Shown here in pieces: positions 1 through 12,288 of a DNA stretch of 64,000 nt. Position 1 is the first letter of the stretch; each line of letters opens with the position of its first letter. Below the pieces are notes generated by a model. The model made no database searches. It saw only the letters and a list, made by a program, of their open reading frames with translations, and was not told the DNA's origin. The stretch comes from Climacteris rufus (taxonomy: Eukaryota; Chordata; Aves; Passeriformes; Climacteridae). The position numbers and the translations under genes are program-made. The stretch is from the NCBI GenBank assembly GCA_013398175.1, contig VZRZ01000586.1, positions 2,136,327 to 2,200,326 on the forward strand, read 5' to 3'.

Positions 1-856
1 TTGGAGTAACTTCCCTTAAAGGCAGAGAAGCCCCACAGAGAGAAATGGACAAATGAGAGGTATAGGCAATCATCAACCAAATGAAGTTCAACAAAGGCAA
101 GTGCTAGATTCTGCACCTGGGATGCACCAACCTTAGATGTATGGACTGACTGGGGAATGAGAGGCTGGAAAGAACTGCCATGGAAAGGGACCTGGGGGTC
201 CTGGTCGATGGCAAGTTGAACATGAGCCAGCAGTGCCCTGGCAGCCAGGAGGGACAGCCCTGTCCTGGGGGGCATCAGGCACAGCATCGCCAGCCAGGCA
301 AAGGAGGGGATTGTCCCACTCTGCTCTGCACTGGGGTGGCCTCACCTCAAGTCCTGGGGGCAGTTTTGGGTGCCACAGTATAAGAAAGACAATAAACAAT
401 TAGAGAGCATGCAAAGGAGGGCAACAAAGATGTCAAGGATCTGGAGGGGAAGCCATATGAGGAGCAGCTGAGATCACTTGGTCTGTTCAACCTGGAGGAG
501 ACTGAGGGGAGACCTCATTGCAGTTACAACTTCTTTGTGAGGGGAAGAGGAAGGGCAGGCACTGATCTCTTCTCTGGGGTGACAGGGACAGGACCCAAGG
601 GAATGGCCTGAACTGTGAGGGGCGGTTTGGTTTGGATATTAGGAAAAAGGTTCTTCTCCCAGAGGGTGGTTGGGCACTGGAACAGGCTCCGCAGGGAAGT
701 GATCACAGCACCAAGCCAGACACAGTTCAAGAAGTGTTTGGTTAACACTCTCAGATACATGGTGTGACTCTTGGGATTTCCTGTGCAGGGCCAGGAGTTG
801 GACTCGATGATCCTGATGAGTCTCTTCCAGCTCAGCATATTCTGTGGTTTTATGAT
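1..856 (+). mobile_element. CR1 LINE, 3' end of ORF2 and 3' UTR, degenerate
   Basis: This is the 3' end of a chicken-repeat-1 (CR1) non-LTR retrotransposon on the plus strand, cut by the window start. The stretch from about 85 to 130 is a broken version of the conserved CR1 ORF2 C-terminal segment (the 'MKFNK..K..ILHLG' block). The 3' UTR carries the usual block 'gttggactcgatgatcctga' near 796 and ends in a tail of ATTCTGTG type at 841-856. The reading frame has several stops and indels, so nothing is translatable over length. It is closely paralogous to 28895-29729 and the two align nearly end to end. Both carry the same variant text, for example 'gagaggctggaaagaactgc', so they belong to one subfamily. 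Identity to the CR1 family is very likely; the subfamily is not determined. Confidence 0.93.
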
Positions 857-3800
857 GTAGGGAGCCTGAACTCTATTAATGCTTACTGCACTATACAAGA
901 ACTACAGTATTAATTTTATTGGAACAAGTGTGACATTGACCACTTGTGACTGACTGACTGCTGAGCAGTGTGGTCTGGGGTCTGAACGTACTGATAATGT
1001 GAATGTATATTGTGTGGGACTATGGAAGCACCATAGGAAATCTAACAAATAATTATGAAAGAAAGCAAATTTGCTGTTTTTATGCTCTGAAAGCATAATT
1101 TTAAACACCTTCTTTTCATGTGATTCATGTAATTTGGTTTTGATGCATCATAATTTTTGCATTGATAAGTAGTAAGTACATGGTATGGTTCTTGGGGTTG
1201 ACTGCAAGAAGATCCTCTGAGATACTGGTTTTTGTTGAAGTGCTGAGTCCTATGAAAACTGTGGAATGAATACATCAGGGGAATGTATCTACTTAGAATC
1301 ACCAGCAAGTGGAGTGTGAATAATGGTTCTGTTCAAATTGTAGTGTTTCTATTTAGAAATTAGCAGCGTACTAAAATTACTAGATGTCTGTTTCCTATCC
1401 CCCTTTTTTTTTTTTTTTTGTGTGTGATACTTGAAGAATACAGTTACCCCTATGATTTTGTGCATATTTTCTAGACTCTCTCTACCTGTTTCAGGGTCCA
1501 GTTGCATGGTACACTTGATTTATACATGTTGTAAAACCCAGCTTAGAGAGATCAATAGACAAATTGTGGTGATGAAACATTCAAGACAAGCACCAACAAA
1601 ACCTGAAAAAATAAACAAACAAGTTGCTGATAAAATTGGTTTGGTTATAAAAAACTTCAATCAGCTGCCTACACTGAAAATACCTACATTACTGGTGAGG
1701 CACAGGTATCTTTTTGGTGAATTACAAGATCCAGTTGGCAGTACCTTATTATTTTGCCAGACCTTCACTATTCCAGCTAGCATCTTTCCATGCTCTCATC
1801 TGAATTCTTCTAGGAAGTTTAAGTGAGAATTGTTCAGCTATTTCTCAGGAGATCATAAAAAATAAAAACAAAGGGGTTTTTTTGTTTTTTTTTTTTAATC
1901 TATAAACAATTTGACTGGAAATCTTTAGTTCTTTCATACTTTGGAGAAAGGTCTTGAAATTTGGCAGACTCATTATCTTTCACAACCTTATATATGCCTT
2001 CTGCACTGCCTGTGGAAATTTGTCCATCCATTTCCAAGTTTCCTAAAGTTTCTCCAGGCCCTGCTGTGCCAAATTTTGACAAATAAATTTTCTGTAACTA
2101 CCCTTTGCTACAGGCAATCTTGAGTCTAACCTCAGCAATGGCTAAGAGGCTCAGAGACTCTCTGTAATTCTCTTTTTCCTTCATTCAGAGGGGGCTGAAC
2201 CCCTCAGACCAAAAGTTGAGTGAAGAAGCTGTTGGTAGATGCTGGCAAGCCCTTTAAGCCTGGCCATGGGAGGAGAGGAGCAGAACTCTGGAACACGTTT
2301 GATATTGTGCCTGGAAGCTACAACACGGTGGATGTCAGAAATGGTTGAAGAGGAATGGAAAGATAAGAAAATGGTGACGACAGAAAGCCCTCGGACTACA
2401 AAAGCCTGTTCCTCCAGTCCCTAATTATACCTTGGGCTTCCAAAGCATCCGGGGCCTTCTGCTGTTTCTAAACAGCCATAATGGGCAGGGTGACTTTAGT
2501 TCTGCTGGTGGGTGAGCACAGCAACATTTTGTTTCCACCATTAGAAGTTACTTTCTTTGCTCAGTGGTCGATGGTCTCATGGGCAGTTGAAAACTCTGTT
2601 GAAGAACTGTAGATTTCAGGGCTGACTGAGATGCCATAATTCAGGCTCTGTCAGGCAGCACAGTGGGTGTGAGTTGTGGCCTCATGTTATGTCATATGCT
2701 TTTTTATTGGGAAGAGAAGAGGAGATCAATGTAGGAAATTGTGCACATAAAACCCCCTGTATTAAAGAATACTAAGATTAATAATCTAGTTTAAAAATGA
2801 AAACATTAAAAAAAATCAGAATTAAAGTAATCTGTGCAACTTGTACACCAAGGCACATCATGATACATGGTCAATGAAAGTTTAGCACCATTTCCCTGCC
2901 TGATTAAATGCTCATGATATAAAGCATTGTCCTAGTCAACTAAGGTGTTTCAGGGAGGGTGTTGCCTGGATAATCCTTACTTCTTTTGTAGCATCAATTG
3001 TACTCTGCACTGTAAGAAAGATAGGCAGAGTGAAGATCAAGTACAGGTCTCTGTCAGCCTGCAGAGTGGTGCTCAGTGAACTCACCTCTGTCCCTGTCTC
3101 TACCTGGGTTCTGTGCAATGTAAGCCATGTGAGATAAATAATTTGTATGCTTTTTATTTTGTGCAGACTTGAGTTTAAACTCAGGATTTATGCTGAATAA
3201 AGTGCTGGGAATTCACAATTTTCACAGAAGGTTATGCACATTCGGCTTTGACTAAAGCAAATGGTTGAAAATGCAAAGTTGTCTGGAAAAAAGCACTCAA
3301 GTATTAATTTCTTTAGGTAGACCATCACAAATTAGAGGACATTTGTAATCTATTAACTGCAAAAGGGGAGTAGTAAACCCAGCTCATATTGCTGGAATGC
3401 TGCAAATACAAACTCCTTGAAATTAGTTTTTGGGGGTTGATTTAAAAAAAAAATCCCTCCAATTAAAATTAATACTTGGCATTCAGAATGAGATGTGGGT
3501 ATTATTTAGGACATAAGGGATGGGGCCACATCTAGAGTAGCAGGAATCTCAGTCAGGTACTGTTCGTTCAGTGAATGTAAATATAATGGCCTTCTCAGAA
3601 GAATTGTAGAGTGAGCATGTCATTGGGGCACATTTTTGATGTGTATTCACTAGAAAGCTGGATTAGTTACATGGGTTACCTTACTTCTGGAATTTCCTAA
3701 GCTTTGCCATGCTGCTTTTGTAATTCAGTAATTTCTCAGTGCAACACAGTGCAGTAATAGTATGTGTTATACACAGAAAAGTAAATTGTGTAAGTAATGT

Positions 3801-6800
3801 AATTTCAGCATACTTGAAACTCATGCAGTTGGCAGCAGAACTCAGGCATGCCCTGAGTTAATTTAAATACAAATTACTTTTAGATACAGTAAAACTCTTA
3901 ATTTTCTAAAGTTAAAAGGCATCTCCTGTACTGCCTGACTGATAGACTTGTCACTTGGCAACTCCTTTTAAAACCAAGCACTTAATTTGGTCCCACTTTG
4001 AAATCAAGGGGATTTTATTTTTCTTTACTCTGCTGGGAAGAATATCAGGCTCAGTGAGTTGAAATTACATCCCTCTATCAACCCAGCCCAGAGTATTCCC
4101 CTCCTGTGCTCATTTACAGTTGAATCTAACATACAGAATTTTGAAGTTGCCCGTCAAAAAGATCATTCGGGCAATTTTAATAAAAACCATGCCCTATTTT
4201 GGGGAACATGACATTATAACTTGAAATGATGAATGGAAGGAACATGGTTTTACTGCTTTTGGTTTTAAAGGACATTTCCAAGGAACATGAAAACTTTCTG
4301 TGAGAAGGGAAAATAAGGAATTTTTAGTTTCATCTTTTCTCTCTTGAGCCTTTTAACTGGTATTAACAACTTTTTTTTTTATAGACAAAATGCTGCTGCA
4401 CAGGAGGAACATTACATAAATACACAAAAAGTAGAGCTAGGTGAGGCAGTACAGTATTTTATGTGTAGTGAGTTAGAGCAACTATTTCTCAGAGTTGCTA
4501 CACCCCAGGCTATTTTGTAAGATCTTCTTTTTTGGGGGAAAAAAAACAACAGTCAGTTCTTTACTTAAATATGAAGGTCGTGAAATAACATTGTAAGAGT
4601 ATTCTCACGTCCATTTTTAGTCACTAGCCCTCAGGTAAGAGTTGTGGGAGACATTTAGTTCCTTCCTGGCCCTTCAGGTGCACTCGGATCGCTCCCTGTC
4701 CTGCAGGAGACTGCCATACCCACCGCGTCTGCCCCAGAGCTTCCGACGGTGTCTGGGGACAGAGCCACAAGACGCAACTCAGCTTCTCAGGCAGTTTCTG
4801 GTCTAGTTCAAACACATGAACAATGTTGCAAAATGCATCACTTGCAAAATGAAGAGTTCCCCGGTGGCATCCTGGCAGGGTGCTGCCACATTCGGTACTT
4901 TTTGTTTTGTTTTGCTCTGAGAAATGTTGCAGCAAGAAGACTACCCCAATTTTTAAAACAAAGGAATTTAAGACCTTGCTGCTGATTCAATTGCTGTGTC
5001 AAATCTGTGCCAGTGCTTATCCATCATGTGTATATTTCACTTCATATAACTGTAAGAAAAATAGAAAAGTTTTTTCAGAACTTAGTAAGTGTTGGGATAA
5101 TCTTGTTTGCTTACATCCTTGTGCAGGAACTGTGAAGCAACCTTATCAGAGGGAAGGTGCCTGCTGTCAGAGGGTGGTACCAAGTGTATGCTGTGCCCAT
5201 GGGTAGGTAGCTGCTGTGTAGAAACATAGTCTGTCCAATAGACTAATGCAAACCAGACTGAATGTCCTAATGAAGAATTGCTAGGTGGTGAGAAAAGCAT
5301 GCCTTCTCAAGATCAATTGCCTTCTCCAGCAGAGTCTTTAATTTAAAAAAATTATTGCATGCACTTTCTTTTCCTTTCCACTATCTCCCTGGGACTCACC
5401 TGTGAATAAGCATAGGCAGCTGCTCTCAGACAGCTTGGGCTGCTCCATACACAACATCCATTCAGAAGCTGTGTGCTGAAAGGCAGCTGGATCTGTGCTT
5501 TAAGGTAAATAGTGTGGCAAGGTGTCTTTAAGCTGTATTTTGAGTGGCATGAAAGTCAGATGGAAAAATGAAGCTGTGATGATACACATGAAACCCTGAC
5601 CAAAAACATGGCCAATGCATCATCCTGCAGTGGTGAACAGCTGGAGCTCTTGTCCCATTCTGCCTATCTTTTCTTCCAGGTGGCTGTCAGCAGTGACAGT
5701 TCAGACTCTCATGTCTCAAATAGGTAAATTTCTGGCCTCAGCTATCCATACGCCCACAGCACATGCAGTGATGAGGGAATGTGCCTTAGTTCAAGAACTG
5801 GTTGCTCACACTGAAAACCATAGTTAGGGAATGTGTTTGGTTGAAGGAGTTGAGCAATATGCATCCCCATGCCTGGGAGTGGGGAGGAAAAAATTTTAAC
5901 TGCTCACAGTAGTAACCAGATACTGGGCAGACTCTGCACCTTGGAGCATTGCTCAGTGTACCAGTGTGGTAAGAAAAGCCCATCTGGAACTTGTTAAGGC
6001 AGGAAGATGAGAAGGAAGAGGGAAGTAATTGTGTCTTTCCTCAGTCCAAGCACAGTCTGTGGAGCTGTGTGTTGACAGCCAATGAAGGAAGCTGAAGGAT
6101 GCTGCAGGATCCCCTTTGGATCATTCTGAATCATGAATGCCCAAAGGTTGAAGTATCCTGCAGAAGGCAGTTGTGGCTATTTTCTCTTTAGAATCATGAT
6201 TGCTTGGTCTAAAACACAGAAGCAGCCCTGGCAGGAGGAACCTCTGGCAGTAAATACAGGGCTTCAAAGTCATCTTACAACCTCCCTTGCATTCCACTGT
6301 ACTCAGAGACAAGGAAAGGAGGATCTGTGGCTCACACTAATCACAGATGCTTGTTTCTGAGATATATGTGCCTGAATCTCTGAGGCCAAAAGAGCTGAGA
6401 TTCTCTTACACATGGGTGAAGCTACTTCACTGCTATCCAGGACAGTGTGCAGGAGGCAGAGACATTCACACTGGCATCACTCAGGGCTCAGCATTACCTT
6501 GTTCTTTAAGAGGACGCACTACAGGTGCCCACCTGCCAAAGAGGATGCTGGGATATGAGTCCCCAGCTTATGAAAACTTCCATCTGAAGCTGTGCAGGAA
6601 GGACATAGGCTCTCAGGGAGCTGTGTGCTCACAGCAATGCTCATTCCTTCCACTGACTACTTCTATATGTTCTTTTGCTTCTCTCCCTGGGAACTGTGTA
6701 TACAAATTGTTCAGGAAGTCAAGTCACCTGATGCAGAAATCTTCTTCATGAGCCAGGCGCCTTAAGCTAGGCTTGCAAGATCTGCATTCCCCGTGGGCCT

Positions 6801-8609
6801 TAAACAGTTATCTTGGATGGTCAGGAAATTTTGTTCAAATTAGACCTACAGGAGGTTAGCTGAACTATGTTAAAGCCTTATGTTCATGTACTCATTCAGG
6901 ATTCATGCTGTTTCCATTCAGCTTTATTTTCTCAGATACTGAATCAAAGTAAATCAAATTAAGTTTAATTCTGAACAAGAATGCCCAGTGTTTTCATAGG
7001 GAGTTATGCAGCTCTAATACCTAAATTCACACAGGCAACTGACACATGAAAACTAGTCTGAAAGTTTCTGCACAGAAGAGATGCCCAATAATTTGCAATA
7101 CATTCTAGAATTTATCTGAAACAACTGGACAACTGAAAAATATATCTGAAAAATCTGAACAAGTTTTCTCACTCCTAGCATCTTTACTAAACTGGAATTA
7201 GAGGCTAACATTGCTCTAGTCTGGGTCAGATTCCCAGTAGGAGCTGCAGCTGCATATCCACTGGAATCCCCAAATCAGAAAAGGCTCTTTGAGCCTTCAT
7301 GGTTCTCAGCATTGCTGTGAATACACTACCTCAAGTGTGAGGCATGACATTTTGCCCGTCACACCATACCATGCCATCCCTCTGCTAACAACCCTCCACT
7401 GAACCACATTCCCACAAACCGGTCACTATCCCTGCTGACAGAAAGAGAAACTAGCATAACAAAGGAAAACAGGCAAAAATGGGCTGGTGGAGTTAAACTG
7501 TCATGCAGGGTCTGTGATCTGTAGCAATTGGTAATGTTATCTACATGTTTGTGCATAGGGTTGACTCAACTTTTTCATTATTATTGGTGCATCAGGCATG
7601 TTCTGTCTGAAACAACTCTATTTTTGTATAAATTTGCTTTACATGTATCCTTTCTACATGCACTCTTTAGTGTGACTGGCTGCATTCTTGGAACTTGTAT
7701 TAAAAATTAATGAAAATTTTTGTCAAGATTTTACCTGTCAGATACTTTTTTGTCTCTTGTGAATAGCTGTCACTGAACTACTGTTTCAGTGGTTGATTTG
7801 AACTCTTTCTGGCTCATTTTTAATTCCCGTTCAAATGTTTGTAATTTCATAGTCTGACAATGAGCAGAGCCTAATCTCTATAAGTAAGAAGGGAGATAAC
7901 CTGGCTGGGTTTCTCCTCTCTATCTCAGGGTCCTGCTGAATGCTAAGCAGGCCAGAGCAGAGGTGTGTCCCAGAAGGTGGTGAAGCCAATTTTTGGGCTG
8001 CTACAATGAGCTGCAGAACAAGAATGTTTGGGGCTACAAACAAAGAGGCACTTAGGCATCTAATTCCCAAATTGTATACTTAAAATACCTTTATCAGCCA
8101 GTGTTCAATCCTGAACGTGCCTAATTGCTTAACTACCTAAATTTTCATGTTTATATTCTTGGGACTGTTACAGGTGCACTTTGCACCTCTCTCATGGTTA
8201 CTCAAGTCTTCATAAGGTCAAGTACCTCATTGTGTAAGGTGCATGCAAAATTAACCAGCACGGATTAACCGGACCTTGCTCTACCTGAGTTTCTTGGAGC
8301 AGTGATAGGATTGTGAGGGGCTACCCGAAGGAGAACAAGGTCTGTATTAAGTACCTGGTCCCTAAATGCAGTGTCCAGAAACTAAAACCTTAAACTGGGT
8401 TCATTTCCTCTGATTGACTCTGCAGGCTTTCCTCTGGTAGGAGAGTTCATGGCTCCAGAGGGCTGAGTCTCAAGACTGACATGCCAAGGGTGAGACCTAA
8501 CACCTACCAGCTAAGCTGAGAGCTTCTCTCTAGGAATTCAGGGTACAAGGTGCATTTGAACTTACACTCCGCTAAAATGCTGGGTATTTGTTTTGCTTTA
8601 AACTGTCTT
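857..8609. other. Unique AT-rich noncoding stretch
   Basis: No gene or mobile element is recognisable in this 7.7-kb stretch. It contains a 16-base T run at 1404-1419 followed by a short TG repeat, and another T-rich run near 1876-1899. One segment, 1495-1694, has convincing splice-site-like borders and an open frame and is discussed as a finding. The segment around 4624-4800 is richer in G+C and CpG than its neighbours but has no recognisable coding content. Open frames here are short (up to about 134 codons), lack similarity I can recognise, and several begin at non-ATG codons. Confidence 0.6.
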
Positions 8610-9428
8610 TCACAGAATCACAGATTTCTTAGGGTTGCAAGGGACCTCAGGAGATCATCTTGTCCAATCCCCCTGCCAAGGCAGGGTCATCAAGATCAGG
8701 TGACACAGGAACACATCCACGTGGGTGTTGAATGTCTCCAGAAAGAGAGACTCCAAGACCTCCCTGGTCAGCCTGTTCCATTGTCTACTGCTCTCAATGT
8801 AAAGAAGTTCTTCCTCATATTGAGGTGAAACTTCTTGTATTTTAGTTCATGGCCTTTGGTCCTTGTCCTGTCACTGGACACCACTGAAGAGTCTGCCACC
8901 CTCCTCTTGGCACCGCCTTTGAGATACTTATACACATTAATGAGATCCCCTCTCAGTCTTTTCTTTTCCAGGTCCAGCTCCCTCAATCTCTCCTCATAAA
9001 AGAGATTGTCCAGATCCTTCATCATCTTTGTGACCCTTTGCTGGAACCTCTCCAGTAGCTCCTCATCTTTCTTGAACTGAGGAGCTCAGGACTGGACACA
9101 GCACTCCAGATGTGGCCTCACCAGGGCTGAGCAGAGGGGCAGGATCAGCTCCCTCAACCCATTTGCTACAGTCTTCTTGATGCACCCCAGGTTCCCACTG
9201 GCCCTCCTGGCCACAAGGACACTCTGCTGGCTCACCGTCAACTTGTCACCCACCAGGATCCCCAGGTCCTTCTTAGCAGAGCAGCTCTTTAGCAGGGCAG
9301 ACCCAGCCTGTGCTGGTACTTGGGGTTATTCCTCCCCAGGTGCAGGACCCTGCACTTGCTCTTTTTGAACCTCATTAGGTTTCTCTCCACCCAACTCTCC
9401 ATCCTGTCAAGGTACCACTGAATGGTGC
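8610..9428 (-). mobile_element. CR1 LINE, 5'-truncated, minus strand
   Basis: This is a CR1 copy read on the minus strand, with its 3' tail at the low-coordinate end ('tcacagaatcacagattt' at 8610). The complement of the 3' UTR and ORF2 C-terminus follows in order. Landmarks include 'catcttgtccaatccccctg' near 8655, the 'ctccagatgtggcctcacca' block near 9105, and the 'gtgcaggaccctgcacttg' block near 9340, which encodes the HLG/NP region on the minus strand. Similarity stops abruptly at about 9428, as expected from 5' truncation during target-primed reverse transcription. The frame is broken in places; the longest surviving pieces are about 80 codons. This is one of the better preserved CR1 copies here. 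Confidence 0.95.
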
Positions 9429-11883
9429 AATATGATAAAACAGCCAGTATTTTAGATATGAATTTGGTGATCCTGCATGGTGCTAGCTCAGGCAGTAAGC
9501 ACTTCTGAAACCAGTGACAAAGATTCAAGTGTCACAATTATTAGGAAATGAGACTGAATTAGGGTAAAACACAAACCGCAACACAGTCTGCTTTCTCATC
9601 TTCTTCAAGATATGTAATTTTTAAGATAGTAGAGAGTTAATTATCAACATGTTTTGAAGTGGACTCTATGCCTGTGTTAGTGCTTGTTGATATGGATGTC
9701 ACTGAGCCACAGCAGCAGGTATCTGTTTTCAGGTTGGAAGAAAACAAATGATAGCAAACACACTTTCTCAGCTCTTGAGAACATTAATTTATCAACACAT
9801 GTAAGGAAAGTGGCATCCTTCACTAAAATGAAAATAATTAATTCCTTGACAGCAGAATCTTCCAACTCTGTTTTGTTGCATAATTATTGCCCACACTGCT
9901 GGTAGGCAGCAGATACCTACTTTTCCATTGCTGACAACTCCCTGGGGAAAAAAAAAAGAAAACCAAAGAAACGAAACCCACAAAACACATTTATCAAACA
10001 AACAAAAGTTTAAATGAGACTATAACATGCTGACGCATCTCTTCACTCAGGTTGTAATTTCATGTTTTAACTAGAATTCTAAACATCATGTCATTACACC
10101 CATACCCCCAGTTTAGCACTGAATATTTAGGTAATTTTATTTTTGTTTTCTGCTAATTGTTTTGTGACTGGCAGACTTTGAAGTAGTGTATTTTCTCTCT
10201 TACAATACAAGTTGGAAGAGTGCCCAAAGCATATTAGCTCATCAGCCAGCCATTTGTACCTGCTGCTCACTGTCTGCTACTGCTAAATATATGCTAATGA
10301 TGCTATTTGAGCCTTGGGAGGACTGGGATGAATTTGTAAATTGTGCTCGTGCCCAGAAAATGAATGCTACTTGCAAAGGTGACAAAGAAAGCAGCTGCTT
10401 TTCGATGAGATGAATCACGACATTACATATATTACTCTGGGGTAATAAACTATATTTTTAGTCTTGAATTCATTTTTTGGAAATGTGATTATATAGCAGG
10501 TGTAGCCTGTGAGAAACCTTTCAAAGATTTCTGAGGTGGAATAAAGAGACAATATTAGATTCGTTGTTTTTTAATGACCTGGTGTTTAAACACATACAAA
10601 TCTTTTAAAATGGGAGATTTTTAGAGGTCTTTTCACATATTGTGTTGTAATTTAAAAACTTCAGCCTTTAAATATTTTATAAGGCTTTTTTCCCTTTCTT
10701 TAAATCACTTTTTAACAACAGTGAGCAATGTTCAGCATGTCTTAATTACTTATGTATAAAATCTATCAAAAGCAATGGACTGATATGAGAGCAAATCAAG
10801 CTAATTTGAACTTCCAATGTGCTGTAAAATAATACAGCTTCTGTTAAATATGTTTGGTATGAAAGAACAATTTAAGCCAACTGTAAGTACAGCTGGAGTT
10901 GAAATTGTTTAGATACTTTTGAAAGATTATTCAGACATGTAAACAATGGTCTAAAAATTTGCGTTCTACATTTGACAAAGATGCAGATGTGTAGAGGTGG
11001 AGATAATTTTGGAAAGCACTGCAGTTCCTCTTTGTTTAGTATTTCTGCAGTGCCAGGACAGGCAATGCCATTGCCCTTCCAAAGTGCTCTTTCATGCACT
11101 ATCCTATCCCCTCAAACTAAAACAGGAACAGAAGAGACGAAGAGGATCAGCCAGACACACAGAGTGGGTACCCATGTGTGCACCCATGCAGTCAGTGATG
11201 GGCATCCCAGGGCATAGACACTGCTCTCCCCTTGCCTGGCTGCAGGTCTCAGCAGCTCGCAGTGCCAGGCAGTGCCACACCCTAGGCTGGGAGGCAGACT
11301 GGGATGGGGGAACTCTTGCAGGGGTCTGCAAATGAACCATAGTGTTGTCTAGGCCCAGAACTGGCTACTCACCGAGAGCTGGGCTGACAGCAGGTACAAG
11401 ATTGCTGTCTCATGGGAAGGCCAGCAAACAGAGCTCTGATTTTTAAACCCTTTTCCCATGTAGTGTCCTAAACATGCTGGATCAGTCAAACTGATGAGAC
11501 AATATGAAAAAAAGCAAAGTCTTAATAATTTCTGAATAAGTCATAGATTTTTCTTTCATATGCTAAACCACTAGAAATAGGAACTTTTGATTTTGTCCTT
11601 TCAAGGGGTGAAACAACGTGTAAGAACTTTAAAATATTTCTATTTAGCCACAAAAAAAACCTTACCAAAAAGCAATGGCCAAAAATACGTGCAGAAGGTG
11701 TGACTGAGAAATGCAAATAACATCTAAGGAAGTAAACTTAGGACACGATGTATTTCAGCCCCCAAGACATACCAGACCGTGAGAGCATCATGACAGCATG
11801 AATCATCTTAGCCCACAGTAATTCTGGCCATAGGAGCTGCGCTTAACCTCTTACAGACAGCACCAACGTTCACCACATGGGTT
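9429..11883. other. Unique AT-rich noncoding stretch
   Basis: No gene or repeat is recognisable. From about 10160 to 10870 the sequence is AT-rich, with homeodomain/POU-like words such as 'atgctaatgatg' near 10292 and little low-complexity sequence. By eye this resembles a conserved noncoding element, but conservation cannot be tested here. The remainder shows nothing specific. Confidence 0.5.
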
Positions 11884-12288
11884 TTCACAGAATCACAGAA
11901 CATGCCAAGTTGAAAGGAACCCAAAAGGATCGAGTCCACCTACTGACCCTGCACAGTACCATCCCCAAGAGTCACACAATGTGCTCAAACAGTGTTGTCC
12001 AAACACTTCTTGAAATCTACCAGGCCTGGTGCCATGACCACTTCTCTGGGGAGCCTGTTCCAGTGCCCAACCACCCTCTAGGTGAAGAACCTTTTTCTAA
12101 TATCCATCCTAAACCTTCCCTGACACAACTTCAGGTCATTCCCTCGGGTCCTGTCACTGGTCACCACAGAGAAGAGATCGGTGCCTGCCCCTCCTCTTCC
12201 CCTCATGAGAAATTTTAACTGCAATGAGGCCTCCTCTCAGTTTTCCTTTCTCCAGGCTGAACAGACCTAGTGACCTCAGCCACTCCTA
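11884..12288 (-). mobile_element. CR1 LINE 3' end, minus strand
   Basis: This is a short CR1 3' fragment in reverse orientation. It starts with the complement of the CR1 tail ('tcacagaatcacagaac' near 11885). It then runs through 'caaacacttcttgaa' and the 'gagcctgttccagtgccc' block to the 'tttctccaggctgaacagac' block near 12248. It ends at about 12288, where similarity is lost. It is the complement of the same region found in the plus-strand copies at 1-856 and 28895-29729, and resembles that variant more than the copy at 8610-9428. It is noncoding remnant sequence. Confidence 0.93.

Noticed and set aside
8768..9025. 85-codon minus-strand frame with charged composition
   Set aside because: It is the CR1 ORF2 C-terminal/3' UTR region read through; part of the mobile element at 8610-9428.
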